Assembly: GCF_009811315.1 (NCBI RefSeq)
Contig: NZ_BLID01000005.1
Location: forward strand, 124,001 to 188,000
DNA length: 64,000 bases
From: Vibrio atypicus
GTDB taxonomy: Bacteria; Pseudomonadota; Gammaproteobacteria; Enterobacterales; Vibrionaceae
Reading direction: 5' to 3'
Shown here piece after piece: positions 16,792-26,114 of this stretch; position 1 is the first letter of the stretch; each line of letters starts with the position of its first letter. The notes beneath the pieces are model-generated. The model was not told where the DNA came from. It was given only the letters and a program-made list of their open reading frames with translations, and searched no databases. The translations under genes were made by a program, and so were the position numbers.

Positions 16792-18074
16792 TGGATCATT
16801 CTAAGTCTATCTTTGTTGCAGTTCGTCGTCAGATATTTGAAGCTCTCGATAGCGAAGCTGTTACGGTTTTATCGAAAGAGCAACTGAGCAAACAGTTAGC
16901 TGATGCTGTTGATTTGCTGATTGATAGGCAAGGCTGGTCGGTCCCTTCCATAGTAAAAGCGGATTATGTTCAAAGCTTAGTGAACGAGATTCACGGTTTA
17001 GGTCCAATGCAATCATTGATGGAAGATGAAAGCATTAGCGATATCATGATTAACGGCTGCGATAATGTATTCGTTGAACGTAATGGCCTAGTAGAAAAAT
17101 CTGAAGTTACCTTTATCGATGAAGAGCAATTGATTCAAATTGCAAAGCGAATTGCTGCACGCGTAGGTCGTCGTGTTGATGACTCGTCTCCAACTTGTGA
17201 TGCCCGTTTACCTGATGGTAGCCGGGTCAATATCGTGATTCCTCCAATTGCTATAGATGGTACATCCATCTCAATTCGTAAGTTCAAGAAGAACAGTTTA
17301 AGTTTCGACTCGTTGGTAGAGTTTGGGGCGATGAGTCCTGAAATGGCTAAGCTCCTGATGATTGCAGCTCGTTGTCGTCTAAATATTTTGATTTCAGGTG
17401 GTACGGGTTCAGGTAAAACCACTATGTTGAATGCTCTCTCTCAGTTTATTTCAGAAAAAGAGCGCATTGTTAGTATAGAAGATGCTGCAGAGCTGAAATT
17501 ACAACAACCCCATGTCGTGCGTTTGGAAACTCGAACTTCAGGTATTGAAGGTACAGGGGCTATTGACCAGCGTGACCTGGTTATTAACTCTCTGCGTATG
17601 CGCCCAGATCGCATTATTGTTGGTGAGTGTCGTGGTGGTGAAGCGTTTGAAATGCTTCAGGCAATGAACACAGGTCATGATGGCTCAATGTCTACCTTGC
17701 ACGCCAATACGCCGCGTGACGCATTATCGCGTGTAGAAGCTATGGTGATGATGGCGACCAATAACCTACCTCTTGAGGCCATTCGTCGTAATATCGTGAG
17801 TGCCGTTGATCTTGTCATCCAAATAAGCCGTTTGCATGACGGTTCTCGTAAGGTTATGAGTGTTTCAGAAGTGGTGGGACTTGAAGGGCAAAGCGTTGTT
17901 TTAGAAGAAATCTTCCGTTTTGTCCCTAACCAGATGCAAGGAGAGGATGGGAAGGTTCGAGGTAACTTCGTCACTGCTGGTCTGATGCAGCGCTCTATTT
18001 TAGTTGAAAAAGCTCGTTTCTTTGGATTGGATGCCCAGCTTAGTCAATTGTTCGCTGCGCGAGAAATAGTATGA
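16791..18074 (+). CDS. tadA: Tad pilus assembly ATPase TadA/CpaF
   Basis: Cytoplasmic hexameric secretion ATPase that powers Flp pilus extension, and in this family also retraction. It is 427 residues. The N-terminal helical domain includes GLGPMQSLMEDESISDIMING, conserved in CpaF. Walker A is SGGTGSGKT with K209. The Asp box and His box follow (IEDAAEL, RMRPDRIIVGECRGGEAFEMLQAMNTGHDGS, STLHANT). All motifs look intact. Its stop overlaps the tadB start in ATGA. Confidence 0.96.
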   Translation: MDHSKSIFVAVRRQIFEALDSEAVTVLSKEQLSKQLADAVDLLIDRQGWSVPSIVKADYVQSLVNEIHGLGPMQSLMEDESISDIMINGCDNVFVERNGLVEKSEVTFIDEEQLIQIAKRIAARVGRRVDDSSPTCDARLPDGSRVNIVIPPIAIDGTSISIRKFKKNSLSFDSLVEFGAMSPEMAKLLMIAARCRLNILISGGTGSGKTTMLNALSQFISEKERIVSIEDAAELKLQQPHVVRLETRTSGIEGTGAIDQRDLVINSLRMRPDRIIVGECRGGEAFEMLQAMNTGHDGSMSTLHANTPRDALSRVEAMVMMATNNLPLEAIRRNIVSAVDLVIQISRLHDGSRKVMSVSEVVGLEGQSVVLEEIFRFVPNQMQGEDGKVRGNFVTAGLMQRSILVEKARFFGLDAQLSQLFAAREIV

Positions 18075-18991
18075 TTTTCTGGTTGTCATTGATACTCGGA
18101 GGTTTGCTACTTGCTATAGCATTTTGGCCAACCCAACGTAAAGACAGTGAATACTTAGAACAGCTTAATCAAACATTGTATGTTAACTCCATGGATGAAG
18201 ACCATAAAGCAGTTAACTTTAACAGTCTGACTGGGGAAACTTTTGTTCAAAAGGTTAAGCGACGTATTACCAATGTTAAGCTTCAACTTGGACGTTTTGC
18301 TGCTTTAAAAATCGCTATCTATTTTTGTCTGGTTGCTTTTGTCTCTTACTATGCGAATCAAACATTTCTGCCATTTTCACCTATATACGTTCTGATTATT
18401 GGCCAGATTGTTGGGGTATTTGTTGGACTGTCTCTCCTAGAAGCAAGGCAAAAGAAAGAGTTTGAAATGGCATTTCCAGATGCCCTTAATATGTTGGCGA
18501 GTGCTGTAAGCTCTGGTGAGAGTTTGATGCATTCCATTATTTTCGTAGGCAAAACATTAGAAGGTAGTGTTGGCGAAGAGTTTAAGCGAATGGGGGAAAG
18601 ACTTCAGTTAGGAGAATCTCCAGATACTGTTTTTCGTAAGTCCTGTAACCGTTTTCCTTATCAGTCATTTCAATTTTTTGTAATTACGTTGCGCGCTAAT
18701 ATGCAGCGCGGAGGACAGCTAAAAGATGTAATCACGCGCCTCAATAGACTCATGTTTGATGCGCGAGCAATTGAGAAAAAGAAATATGCTTTGACCTCTG
18801 AAGCTCGAACTTCTGCAAAGATAGTAGCTGCGATTCCTTTTTTCTTTTTGTTTATGTTGCAATACCTTAGCCCTGAAAACTATGACTTTGTAATGAATCA
18901 TCCTAAAGGTCAGCCTATTCTTTACTACGTTCTTATTAGTGAGGCGATAGGTATTTCGATAGTATGGGGATTGATGCGAGGAGTAAGGTAA
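18071..18991 (+). CDS. tadB: Tad inner-membrane platform protein TadB
   Basis: One of the two GspF-type platform proteins that couple the TadA ATPase to pilin assembly. It is 306 residues with a hydrophobic N-terminus (residues 2-20), two further hydrophobic stretches around 78-117, and one at the C-terminus. The T2SSF core is visible as FPDALNMLASAVSSGESLMHSI and LRANMQRGGQLKDVITRL. The stop TAA shares its last base with the tadC ATG. Confidence 0.93.
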   Translation: MIFWLSLILGGLLLAIAFWPTQRKDSEYLEQLNQTLYVNSMDEDHKAVNFNSLTGETFVQKVKRRITNVKLQLGRFAALKIAIYFCLVAFVSYYANQTFLPFSPIYVLIIGQIVGVFVGLSLLEARQKKEFEMAFPDALNMLASAVSSGESLMHSIIFVGKTLEGSVGEEFKRMGERLQLGESPDTVFRKSCNRFPYQSFQFFVITLRANMQRGGQLKDVITRLNRLMFDARAIEKKKYALTSEARTSAKIVAAIPFFFLFMLQYLSPENYDFVMNHPKGQPILYYVLISEAIGISIVWGLMRGVR

Positions 18992-19881
18992 TGAATTTGA
19001 CTCCCCAGCTATACATTTTTTTGCAGTTATGTTCTGTATTACTAGGTGTAATTTTGATCATCCTAGTGCTGTTTAGGTTAGTTAAGCGGAAAATGTTTCT
19101 CACGCAGTTTTCATTGAAAACGGATTCAAACCGAATGGGCGGTTTTGTTGAGTTTGTATCGGAAAAAGTAGCAAAGCCGGCGGTAGAGGGTAGCAATCAA
19201 GAGATCAATGATAAGTTTAAGCGTGCAGGTATTTCGAATAAGAGCCGTTGGTTAAGCTTATATATGCCACTAAAATATGGAGCGCTTTTTAGTGGATGCT
19301 TTGCTATTTATATCTACTCGCTTCAAAATACGCTGGATATGCCGACTCTTGTCGCTTTGATGGCTACTTGGTTGATTATATGTATTGTTTTGCCTGACGC
19401 GATATTAGATAGCAAAGGTAAAGCGAGAATAGCTAGAATTTCATCACAATTGCCTTATTTACTAGATCTATTGGCTGTTTGTGTGCAAACGGGTATGACG
19501 ATCGAGTCTGCAATGAATTATTTATCGAAAGAAATGTCAGGATTTGATAAAGAACTGGCTGGGTTGCTAAAGAAAACCAATGATCGTTCGCGCTTAGTGG
19601 GGATGCAAAAAGCACTAGACGAACTTTATGACGATATTCCGTCTAGTGAGATGCGGAGTTTTGTTATGACACTGAAGCAGAGTTTACAATATGGTTCTTC
19701 TATTTATGGTGTTTTGACGACATTAGCCGGGGATATCCGAGATGTACAGATGCTATCGTTGGAGGAAAAAATCGGTAAGTTGGCTGCAAAAATGTCAGTG
19801 CCTTTGATCTTGTTTATTATGATTCCGATTGTAATTTTAATCGCAGCCCCAGGTATTATAAGGATGATGTCAAATGTATAA
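18991..19881 (+). CDS. tadC: Tad inner-membrane platform protein TadC
   Basis: Second GspF-type platform protein, pairing with TadB. From the ATG at 18991 it is 296 residues. That start was chosen over an upstream in-frame ATG at 18964 because it follows a GAGGAG ribosome site and overlaps the tadB stop by one base, the pattern of this operon. The T2SSF core appears as LPYLLDLLAVCVQTGMTIESAM and FVMTLKQSLQYGSSIYGVL, with hydrophobic segments at both ends. It overlaps tadD by eight bases. Confidence 0.92.
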   Translation: MNLTPQLYIFLQLCSVLLGVILIILVLFRLVKRKMFLTQFSLKTDSNRMGGFVEFVSEKVAKPAVEGSNQEINDKFKRAGISNKSRWLSLYMPLKYGALFSGCFAIYIYSLQNTLDMPTLVALMATWLIICIVLPDAILDSKGKARIARISSQLPYLLDLLAVCVQTGMTIESAMNYLSKEMSGFDKELAGLLKKTNDRSRLVGMQKALDELYDDIPSSEMRSFVMTLKQSLQYGSSIYGVLTTLAGDIRDVQMLSLEEKIGKLAAKMSVPLILFIMIPIVILIAAPGIIRMMSNV

Positions 19882-20635
19882 GTTTATGTCTGTTCTTTGC
19901 TGTTTTCTTATTGTCGGTTGCATGTCCACAAACGATCCTAAAGCATCTTTGGATAAAGAGGCACTACTACTACAAGCTCAGAATTACAGCGAGCTCGTAG
20001 GATTATATAAGGCCGAACTAATTAAAAAAGACACGCCAGAAACGAGAATAAAGTTAGCGCGTAGCTATCTGATGATTAAAGATGCAGACTCAGCCCTATT
20101 TACTTTACAGCCTCTAATGGCGCAAAAAAAAGTTCAGCCTGACGTGCTTTTAGTAAATGCGAGTGCTCATTATGAGTTAGGCAACTTTAAACTTGGGTTA
20201 GCTGAGATTAAACGAGCGTTAGACTCGGATGCAGGGAATGCTGAAATTCAAAATTTAGCTGGTTTGCTATATGCAGCAAATGGCGATTACAACCATGCCC
20301 GCACACAGTTTAATCATGCTCGTACCAATTTTTATAATGATATTACCATCAAAAATAATCTAGCAGTCTTAGATATCATTGAAGGTCATTACCTTGATGC
20401 TGTACAACGCTTGATGCCGATTTATACCAATGATCAAGCTGACGCTCAGGTAGAGGCGAACTTGATGTTGGCTCTTGCGAAGCTAGGTAATTTTGATTAT
20501 GTGCGCTCTATGCTAGGCCCAGAAATTACTGAAGAAGAGGCATTTAACCATTTTGCAGCTCTGCGTAACTCAGAAGCTATTGTTCAACATGTAGCAGAAC
20601 CTATCTTGTCATCAAAGAAACAGGAACTCCAATGA
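19874..20635 (+). CDS. tadD: Tad pilus TPR lipoprotein TadD
   Basis: Probable outer-membrane-anchored lipoprotein scaffold of the Tad machine. It is 253 residues. The signal peptide ends with the lipobox IVGC (Cys16). At least four TPR-like helical pairs follow; the clearest are around residues 90-150, with PDVLLVNASAHYELGNFKLGLAEI and IQNLAGLLYAANGDYNHARTQF. TadD proteins are described as helping secretin assembly. It overlaps tadC by eight bases and tadE by four. Confidence 0.9.
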   Translation: MYKFMSVLCCFLIVGCMSTNDPKASLDKEALLLQAQNYSELVGLYKAELIKKDTPETRIKLARSYLMIKDADSALFTLQPLMAQKKVQPDVLLVNASAHYELGNFKLGLAEIKRALDSDAGNAEIQNLAGLLYAANGDYNHARTQFNHARTNFYNDITIKNNLAVLDIIEGHYLDAVQRLMPIYTNDQADAQVEANLMLALAKLGNFDYVRSMLGPEITEEEAFNHFAALRNSEAIVQHVAEPILSSKKQELQ

Positions 20636-21138
20636 AGAATATGCTGAAGGTTAAGTACCAAAAGGGTATTGCCAGCATAGAATTTGCTCTTGGCTTTATG
20701 GCTTTTTGGCTGATGTGTATGGCATGGGTTGAAATGAGTTATCTTTCCTACATTAGTGCCATATCAGACCTTGCAATATCAGAGGCGGCTCGAAGTGCCA
20801 AGGTTTCAGAAGGTGGATACAGAGCTGTGTTTGAAGGGGTAATTAATGATAGCAACGCTCTATGGTCAGGTGTTGTTGATGAATCTAATTTTAGAATGTC
20901 AGTTCAATACATAGGAGCAATCGCTGACTTAGCGAATGTTAATCCATGTGAAGTACCAGATGGCGAAAGTTTTGCTGAGTGTGGTACTGCAACAGATAGT
21001 GCAATGGCAATATACCGTATTGATTATGATTTTACATCTATCTTTACTTATTTTATGGATACATCGAGTATTGTTAGTCGAGAAGTAATCGTTGTTCAGG
21101 AGTATGAGCGTGATGCTTTCGAAATTAGTGGCTTTTAA
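20632..21138 (+). CDS. tadE: Minor pseudopilin TadE
   Basis: Type IVb pseudopilin-like minor subunit needed for Flp pilus biogenesis. It is 168 residues. A short basic leader ends KG, followed by IASIEFALGFMAFWLMCMAWVEM, a TadE-type segment with the glutamate at +5. Processing by TadV between G and I is expected. The C-terminal domain is predicted periplasmic. Its start overlaps the tadD stop (ATGA). Confidence 0.88.
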   Translation: MKNMLKVKYQKGIASIEFALGFMAFWLMCMAWVEMSYLSYISAISDLAISEAARSAKVSEGGYRAVFEGVINDSNALWSGVVDESNFRMSVQYIGAIADLANVNPCEVPDGESFAECGTATDSAMAIYRIDYDFTSIFTYFMDTSSIVSREVIVVQEYERDAFEISGF

Positions 21139-21664
21139 ACAGCGTGGAACATTTAGTGTTGAGTTTGCAATCGTTGGTTTGATTTTTAGCTTACTGCTTG
21201 TCTTTAGTGGCGATGTGATTATTAAACTATCTATGAAAGGCAAGTTAGATCGTCTTTCATACTCTATGGTGAATATTTTAAAAGAGAGAACACAACTTTA
21301 CTCTGAAGATTATACGATCACTCAGGCTGAAGCGCGTGAAATGTATACTATATCTCAAGGCTCTTTAGCTCGTATGGGAGGAAGCTCTTTCGACAGTACG
21401 AAGTATAAAACGATAGTTGAGGAGCTGACATTTGCAAGTAATGGCAGCCCGAATCCAGTTCGCACCTATAGTTTTGGGGCTGATGTCTGCTCGCTAAGCA
21501 CAACGTTAAGGGAGCTGAGGCATTTGTCCGTGATTACTTCTTGGGATCGTCAAGCTACGCTTTACCGAGTTACCTTATGTTACGAAACCGAGAATTGGGT
21601 TGGAGAACTACTTGGTGGTGATTTTAGAATCGTTTCATCAGACGCTGTGATTATTGGTAGATAG
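21113..21664 (+). CDS. tadF: Minor pseudopilin TadF
   Basis: Second pseudopilin of the Tad machine. It is 183 residues from the chosen start. A basic leader (LSKLVAFKQRG) precedes TFSVEFAIVGLIFSLLLVFSG, which has the glutamate at +5. Candidate starts are TTG 21092, ATG 21104 and ATG 21113. The AGGAG at 21098-21102 is too close to the second and best supports 21113. The gene overlaps the tadE 3' end by 26 bases. Two cysteines in the C-terminal part (DVCSLST, VTLCYE) may form a disulfide. Confidence 0.82.
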   Translation: MLSKLVAFKQRGTFSVEFAIVGLIFSLLLVFSGDVIIKLSMKGKLDRLSYSMVNILKERTQLYSEDYTITQAEAREMYTISQGSLARMGGSSFDSTKYKTIVEELTFASNGSPNPVRTYSFGADVCSLSTTLRELRHLSVITSWDRQATLYRVTLCYETENWVGELLGGDFRIVSSDAVIIGR

Positions 21665-21665
21665 T

Positions 21666-22925
21666 ATGAAAAGAATTAATAAACAATCTGGCCATGCAGC
21701 ATTACTATTTGCTCTAATTATTCCTGGTTTGTTCGGGTTGTTTACGTTAGCGAGTGATGGTGCTCGTGCAATACAAACTAAAGCTCGTATTGAAGATGCA
21801 GCTGAGATAGCGGTACTTGCTGTGGCAGCGCATAATGATGACAACGAGGACTCTGCAGGTTCGGGAAGTGGTAGTCAAGTTAACCGAAAGATTGCATCCG
21901 ACTATCTTGAAGCCTATTTGCATGATATGACGCTTGTCAGTGAGTTAAAAATACACAAGTATAATTGTGACCAAATACCGGAATGTGTTCGAGGTTTAGC
22001 TAATGGTCAACCGCGTTTTTTTCAATATGAAGTAGAAGCGACCAGCAGGCACGTTTCTTGGTTTTCTGGAAATGATTCAATTCAAGGGTTTGGTGATACG
22101 TTTGATGCCAAGGGAGCGGCAACGGCTCGAAAGTACCAAAGCGAGGCGGTTGATATAATATTTGTTGCCGACTATTCGGGTTCTATGGCAGATGGTTGGA
22201 ACGGAGGTCGATATGCGAAATATGTTGATTTACGTAATATTATTAAACTTGTGACAGATGAATTACAAAAGTTTAATGACCTAAATAACAGTGATGATAA
22301 CACTGTTGGATTGACGGGATTCAACTATTATACACGCACCAAGCCGACAAATCGTTCAAATTATTGTTTCATGAGCCAGCTTGAGTACAAAAATAATGGC
22401 AATATTAATTACTCGAAAACGGTAAATCGAATTTTTACTGAAAAGAATAATAGGTATTGTGTGAATCATTATGATAGTTCGCGTTTTTTTGATTTACCTT
22501 TAACTGATAATTACTCAGCTTTTAATGGTCAGATAAATAGTTTTTACCCTAATCATGGTACTGCATCCTATCAAGGTATTATGCGTGGAGCTCAAATGCT
22601 CAGTGAAGGTACGAACCCTCGTCGGCTGCTAATTGTTCTGTCAGATGGTGATGATACTGGTTCAACTCAGAAGAATATCCATAGGAAGTTAGTAGATGCA
22701 GGTATGTGCAACAAGATAAGAGAAGAGCTTTCTTCTGGAACTTCAGCAAGTGGCCAAACTATAAAAGCTCGTCTCGCTGTTGTTGGTTTTGACTATGACG
22801 TGAACGATAATACAGCTTTGAGAGATTGTGCTGGAGAAGACAACGTGTTCAAAGCTCAAAATACAGATGATATTTTAAACAAAATACTTGAACTTATTAC
22901 TGAAGAAATCGGACACCTCAATTAA
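21666..22925 (+). CDS. tadG: TadG-like protein with von Willebrand factor A domain
   Basis: Large Tad-associated protein with a pilin-like N-terminus and a periplasmic or surface adhesion domain. It is 419 residues. Residues 7-30 (GHAALLFALIIPGLFGLFTLA) form the TadE/TadG-type helix, then GARAIQTKARIEDAAEIAVLA as in TadG. A VWA domain begins near residue 162 as VDIIFVADYSGSM, giving an intact DxSxS metal site. LIVLSDGDDTGS lies later. The ATG immediately follows the tadF stop; a TTG four codons upstream is less likely. In other bacteria TadG helps anchor Flp pili to the envelope. Confidence 0.87.
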   Translation: MKRINKQSGHAALLFALIIPGLFGLFTLASDGARAIQTKARIEDAAEIAVLAVAAHNDDNEDSAGSGSGSQVNRKIASDYLEAYLHDMTLVSELKIHKYNCDQIPECVRGLANGQPRFFQYEVEATSRHVSWFSGNDSIQGFGDTFDAKGAATARKYQSEAVDIIFVADYSGSMADGWNGGRYAKYVDLRNIIKLVTDELQKFNDLNNSDDNTVGLTGFNYYTRTKPTNRSNYCFMSQLEYKNNGNINYSKTVNRIFTEKNNRYCVNHYDSSRFFDLPLTDNYSAFNGQINSFYPNHGTASYQGIMRGAQMLSEGTNPRRLLIVLSDGDDTGSTQKNIHRKLVDAGMCNKIREELSSGTSASGQTIKARLAVVGFDYDVNDNTALRDCAGEDNVFKAQNTDDILNKILELITEEIGHLN

Positions 22926-22937
22926 ATTTAAGCGGAT

Positions 22938-23579
22938 ATGATAATGATATTTAAATCTACACTTTTAGCTTCATCGCTACTTTTCTTATCTGCACATGCT
23001 AGTGCAACTGAGCAGAATGACCCGTTAGCACTTTACTGTAATCAAGATGGTGTTGAGTTTGAGCATTCTGTGACGGTAAAGCCTGGCGTTATAGTTGCTA
23101 ATCATCAGGGTTCGTTTTACCAAGTTGTTACCCCGAGTGAAACGACACCGGCAATGGATTGGTTAAGTGACGAACTTAAGCAAATTGGTCTGTCACTAAA
23201 CTGTTCGGAATATTTACTTACTAATAGCAGTATTGAGTTTGCGGGTGATTCTGAAGTAATTGCGCGTGTCTATTTTAATTTTGATGATTCAACGCTCACA
23301 AGCCAGTCAGAATACGTGTTAACAAGAGTTATGCGGCTTATTGAGAAGCGTTCTCCAAATTTAGAATTATCCGGTCACACGGATAATGTGGGAGATGCCG
23401 GGTACAATTTTAGTTTAGGGTTAAAGCGTTCTAAATCGGTAGAAAAATACCTTGTGGATCGAGGGGTCCAACCAAACCTAATTACGACGACTAGTTATGG
23501 TGAAACCAAGCCATTCGTTGATAATATGAGTGACGAAAATCGTCAACTCAATCGCCGTGTAGAAGTTTCTACCCTTTGA
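22938..23579 (+). CDS. OmpA-family peptidoglycan-binding protein, last gene of the Tad operon
   Basis: Periplasmic or outer-membrane protein of 213 residues. A signal peptide ends SAHASATEQ. The C-terminal half is an OmpA domain: RVYFNFDDSTL begins it, then ELSGHTDNVGDAGYNFSLGLKRSKSVEKYL, and SYGETKPFVDN with NRRVEV at the end. The key peptidoglycan-contact Asp and Arg positions appear present. It lies 12 bases after tadG and before a terminator. It may tie the Tad apparatus to the cell wall. Two ATG codons two residues apart are possible starts. Confidence 0.85.
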   Translation: MIMIFKSTLLASSLLFLSAHASATEQNDPLALYCNQDGVEFEHSVTVKPGVIVANHQGSFYQVVTPSETTPAMDWLSDELKQIGLSLNCSEYLLTNSSIEFAGDSEVIARVYFNFDDSTLTSQSEYVLTRVMRLIEKRSPNLELSGHTDNVGDAGYNFSLGLKRSKSVEKYLVDRGVQPNLITTTSYGETKPFVDNMSDENRQLNRRVEVSTL

Positions 23580-23609
23580 CGTAGACATAGAGTAGAGATT
23601 AGAAAAATG

Positions 23610-23640
23610 AAACCAAGCTAAATTAGAGCTTGGTTTTTTT
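23610..23640. terminator. Terminator between the Tad operon and the convergent diguanylate cyclase
   Basis: AACCAAGCT pairs with AGCTTGGTT around a short AT-rich loop and is followed by seven T on the plus strand. The hairpin contains the stop codon of the minus-strand cyclase gene, so it mainly serves the Tad operon. Confidence 0.85.
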
Positions 23641-25113
23641 ATTTATAACCCAGCCACTGCGTGTTTCTTTCGCCTCATACATAGCCAAATCTGCTTCGTG
23701 GATAACAGCCTCGATGTTTTGATTACCGCTCTCTCTACGTGCAATACCAATACTGGCTGAGACTAGTAGTGATGCTGCTTTGTAGTTAATTGACGTATTT
23801 ATGTCGTCAATAATCTTCTGTGCTAAAGATTCTATCAACGCTCTTTCAGTATTCTCTTGAACGATGATAACAAACTCGTCACCGCCCAAACGATAAACCT
23901 TGCGTGTTTCTGTTGAATGTTGATTTAAGCGTTGTGCTATTGTTTTCAGTAAAAAATCGCCAGCACTATGACCATGTGTATCATTGATCGGTTTGAATCC
24001 GTTGAGGTCGATCATAATAAAATACGCTTCTGTGTCCGGTGTTTTTGACAATCGATCGATATGGTGATTGAAGCCGACTCGGTTGCCAATCTGAGTTAGT
24101 GAATCTGTGACTAGGCGCATTTCTAACTCTTTTTTCGCCGTAATCAATGATGTGACATCTAGAGCTGAACATTCAATAATGAAGTCGTCGCTATCGGTGG
24201 TATTGAACTGAAATGAACGTTCACCTTGAAGAGTCTCGACTTGATAATACTGTCCATCTTTGATCTTGTTGTTGGCAATTCGCATTATGAGCTGAGATTG
24301 AAGCTCTCTCGAGTACTTTTCTGCGAGTTGACTGGTGTCACCGAAGTGATGTTGAAACTCATTGTTGGCGCGAACAATTGTTTTATTTTTTGTGTCGACA
24401 ACAAACTGGCAAACCTGAGTTAAGTTATAACTGGTATTTAGTCGTTGTTCACTTTTCTTAAGTTCATTAATGTTATCAAGTAACCGCTCTCTTAAATTAT
24501 CTATAGAAGAAAACAGCGATGTAAATTCTACGTATTGATGTTCAGGTGGTGTTATGCCTATTTCACCTTTGGACATTAAATATCCATATCGTTGGGCGTC
24601 ATAAAAAGGCTTGCTAAGCAACGCAAGTATTTGTCGACTAAACAAAAAACCAAGCAAGAAAAAAGCGCCAACAAGGATCAATGCAATTGGGATAATTGAC
24701 ATCAGCTCACTCTTCCCAATTGCTTCTTCGTTTTTTTCAATGTCTAATGAGCCAACCATATTGGCATCCATATCGTATATTGGAAAAGACAAATGTGTGA
24801 CTTGCAGGTTTTTAGTTGTTGTGACTACTTCAGCCAATGTCATATCAAACACATTTGAGTTTAATGAAACTTTCACAACATGATCGATATGGGCGATATG
24901 ATTGACGACCTGTTGCGCAGCGTCAGTATCTAATTCTGTAACAGCGTGACGAGCATTGAGAGATTGAGATTCAATGATTTCAGCAAACTGGTGGTTGAGT
25001 GACTGTAGGTTTGACTGGTAATAAAAAACAAACCCAAGCCCTCCCAATATCGAAAGAGGAACTAGCGTGAATATGACGTAGTAAAAAATGATTCTATGGG
25101 TTAATCGTTTCAT
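23623..25113 (-). CDS. Membrane diguanylate cyclase paired with a BMP-type binding protein
   Basis: Makes c-di-GMP. It is 496 residues. TM1 spans about 8-30, a small periplasmic domain about 31-135, and TM2 about 138-160, followed by a HAMP-like linker and a PAS-like region (about 220-330). The GGDEF domain is intact: DSLTQIGNR, DLNGFKPINDTHGH and GGDEF at 410-414. The inhibitory RxxD site expected five residues before GGDEF is absent, so product feedback may be weak. The start overlaps the upstream binding-protein stop by one base (TAATG), so the two are co-translated and probably work as sensor and output. Confidence 0.92.
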   Translation of the reverse strand: MKRLTHRIIFYYVIFTLVPLSILGGLGFVFYYQSNLQSLNHQFAEIIESQSLNARHAVTELDTDAAQQVVNHIAHIDHVVKVSLNSNVFDMTLAEVVTTTKNLQVTHLSFPIYDMDANMVGSLDIEKNEEAIGKSELMSIIPIALILVGAFFLLGFLFSRQILALLSKPFYDAQRYGYLMSKGEIGITPPEHQYVEFTSLFSSIDNLRERLLDNINELKKSEQRLNTSYNLTQVCQFVVDTKNKTIVRANNEFQHHFGDTSQLAEKYSRELQSQLIMRIANNKIKDGQYYQVETLQGERSFQFNTTDSDDFIIECSALDVTSLITAKKELEMRLVTDSLTQIGNRVGFNHHIDRLSKTPDTEAYFIMIDLNGFKPINDTHGHSAGDFLLKTIAQRLNQHSTETRKVYRLGGDEFVIIVQENTERALIESLAQKIIDDINTSINYKAASLLVSASIGIARRESGNQNIEAVIHEADLAMYEAKETRSGWVINKKTKL

Positions 25114-26114
25114 TATAAATGTCTATTACAGTGTTTATTTAGCCTTTGTAGAGGTTTACTAGCAGGCATTTTCATCTCATCGCTTAGCTTTCTAATCAAT
25201 TCCATATCGCTGTCGGTGATTAAAGTATGCTTAGGGTTTAATACAACATCAACCATGTTTTGTGATACCCCAAAGTGTTTGTGATTGCTGTTCCAAATAC
25301 CCAAATGCAATTGCTTTAGTACTGCATACGTAGCCTTATCAACGTGTTTTATCATCGATGCTAGTATTACATTTGAGTATTGAGCGCTTTTATCAGTATC
25401 AACACCAAATGCCATTCCACCGCGTGCTTTGATTACATCGTAAACACCAATGCTTGCTTCTCCTGCTACGGGGAAAATAATATCAGCACCTTCATAGAGC
25501 ATTTTAGAAGCTATTTCTGATGCCGCATGTTTATCTGTCCAAGCGCTATGTGATTTTCCAATGTAAGCAATATCGACTTCAACTTTTTTATTAACACTTT
25601 CTATACCGAGTTCGAATCCGCATAAAAAGTTATTGATTGGTGCGCTGTCTACACCACCAATAAAACCAACTTTGCCAGTTTGCGTTTTTATTGCCGCGAG
25701 ATAACCCATTATGTAAGCACTGTGTCTATTATCAAAAAGAATACCAATGCTATTAGATGCATCATAGCTTATGTCGTAGGCAATAAAACGAGTGCCAGGA
25801 TGGCTTTTTACAAAGTTTTCGAGGTTAGGAGTGCTAGAGGCATACACGGTTAAAATTGGATCATATTTGTTTTCTACCGCGTCCCTTACTGTATCCATGT
25901 AATCAGAGTGATTTACAACTGTCTGAGATACGTTTATACCAAGCTCATGTTGAGCTTTTTCGATACCTTGCTCTATTAATCCCAAAAAGCTGTTAGAGCT
26001 AGGAGGGGTGATGTAGACAACCATAGGGTTGAGTGGAGATGAGTGATCTCTTGCGCTAACATTTGTCGAGAGAGAAATGACAGCGATACATACTAGCAAG
26101 AGTAAATTGAGCAT
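25113..26114 (-). CDS. BMP-family periplasmic substrate-binding protein
   Basis: Periplasmic binding protein of the basic-membrane-protein (PnrA-like, type 1 fold) family, 333 residues. A signal peptide of about 21 residues ends VSA with no lipobox, so it should be soluble. Family blocks are visible: NSFLGLIEQGIEKA, GTRFIAYDISYDASNSIGILFDNRHSAYIMGYLAA, KVGFIGGVDSAPINNFLCGFELG, GADIIFPVAGEASIGVYDVI and FGVDTDKS. No permease or ATPase gene is adjacent. It is translationally coupled to a membrane diguanylate cyclase, so a sensing role is more likely than transport. BMP relatives bind nucleosides, but the ligand here is unknown. Confidence 0.87.
   Translation of the reverse strand: MLNLLLLVCIAVISLSTNVSARDHSSPLNPMVVYITPPSSNSFLGLIEQGIEKAQHELGINVSQTVVNHSDYMDTVRDAVENKYDPILTVYASSTPNLENFVKSHPGTRFIAYDISYDASNSIGILFDNRHSAYIMGYLAAIKTQTGKVGFIGGVDSAPINNFLCGFELGIESVNKKVEVDIAYIGKSHSAWTDKHAASEIASKMLYEGADIIFPVAGEASIGVYDVIKARGGMAFGVDTDKSAQYSNVILASMIKHVDKATYAVLKQLHLGIWNSNHKHFGVSQNMVDVVLNPKHTLITDSDMELIRKLSDEMKMPASKPLQRLNKHCNRHL

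Noticed and set aside
18964..18991. Upstream start for tadC at 18964
   Set aside because: The ATG at 18991 has the ribosome site GAGGAG and overlaps the tadB stop in the same way as other gene pairs of the operon.
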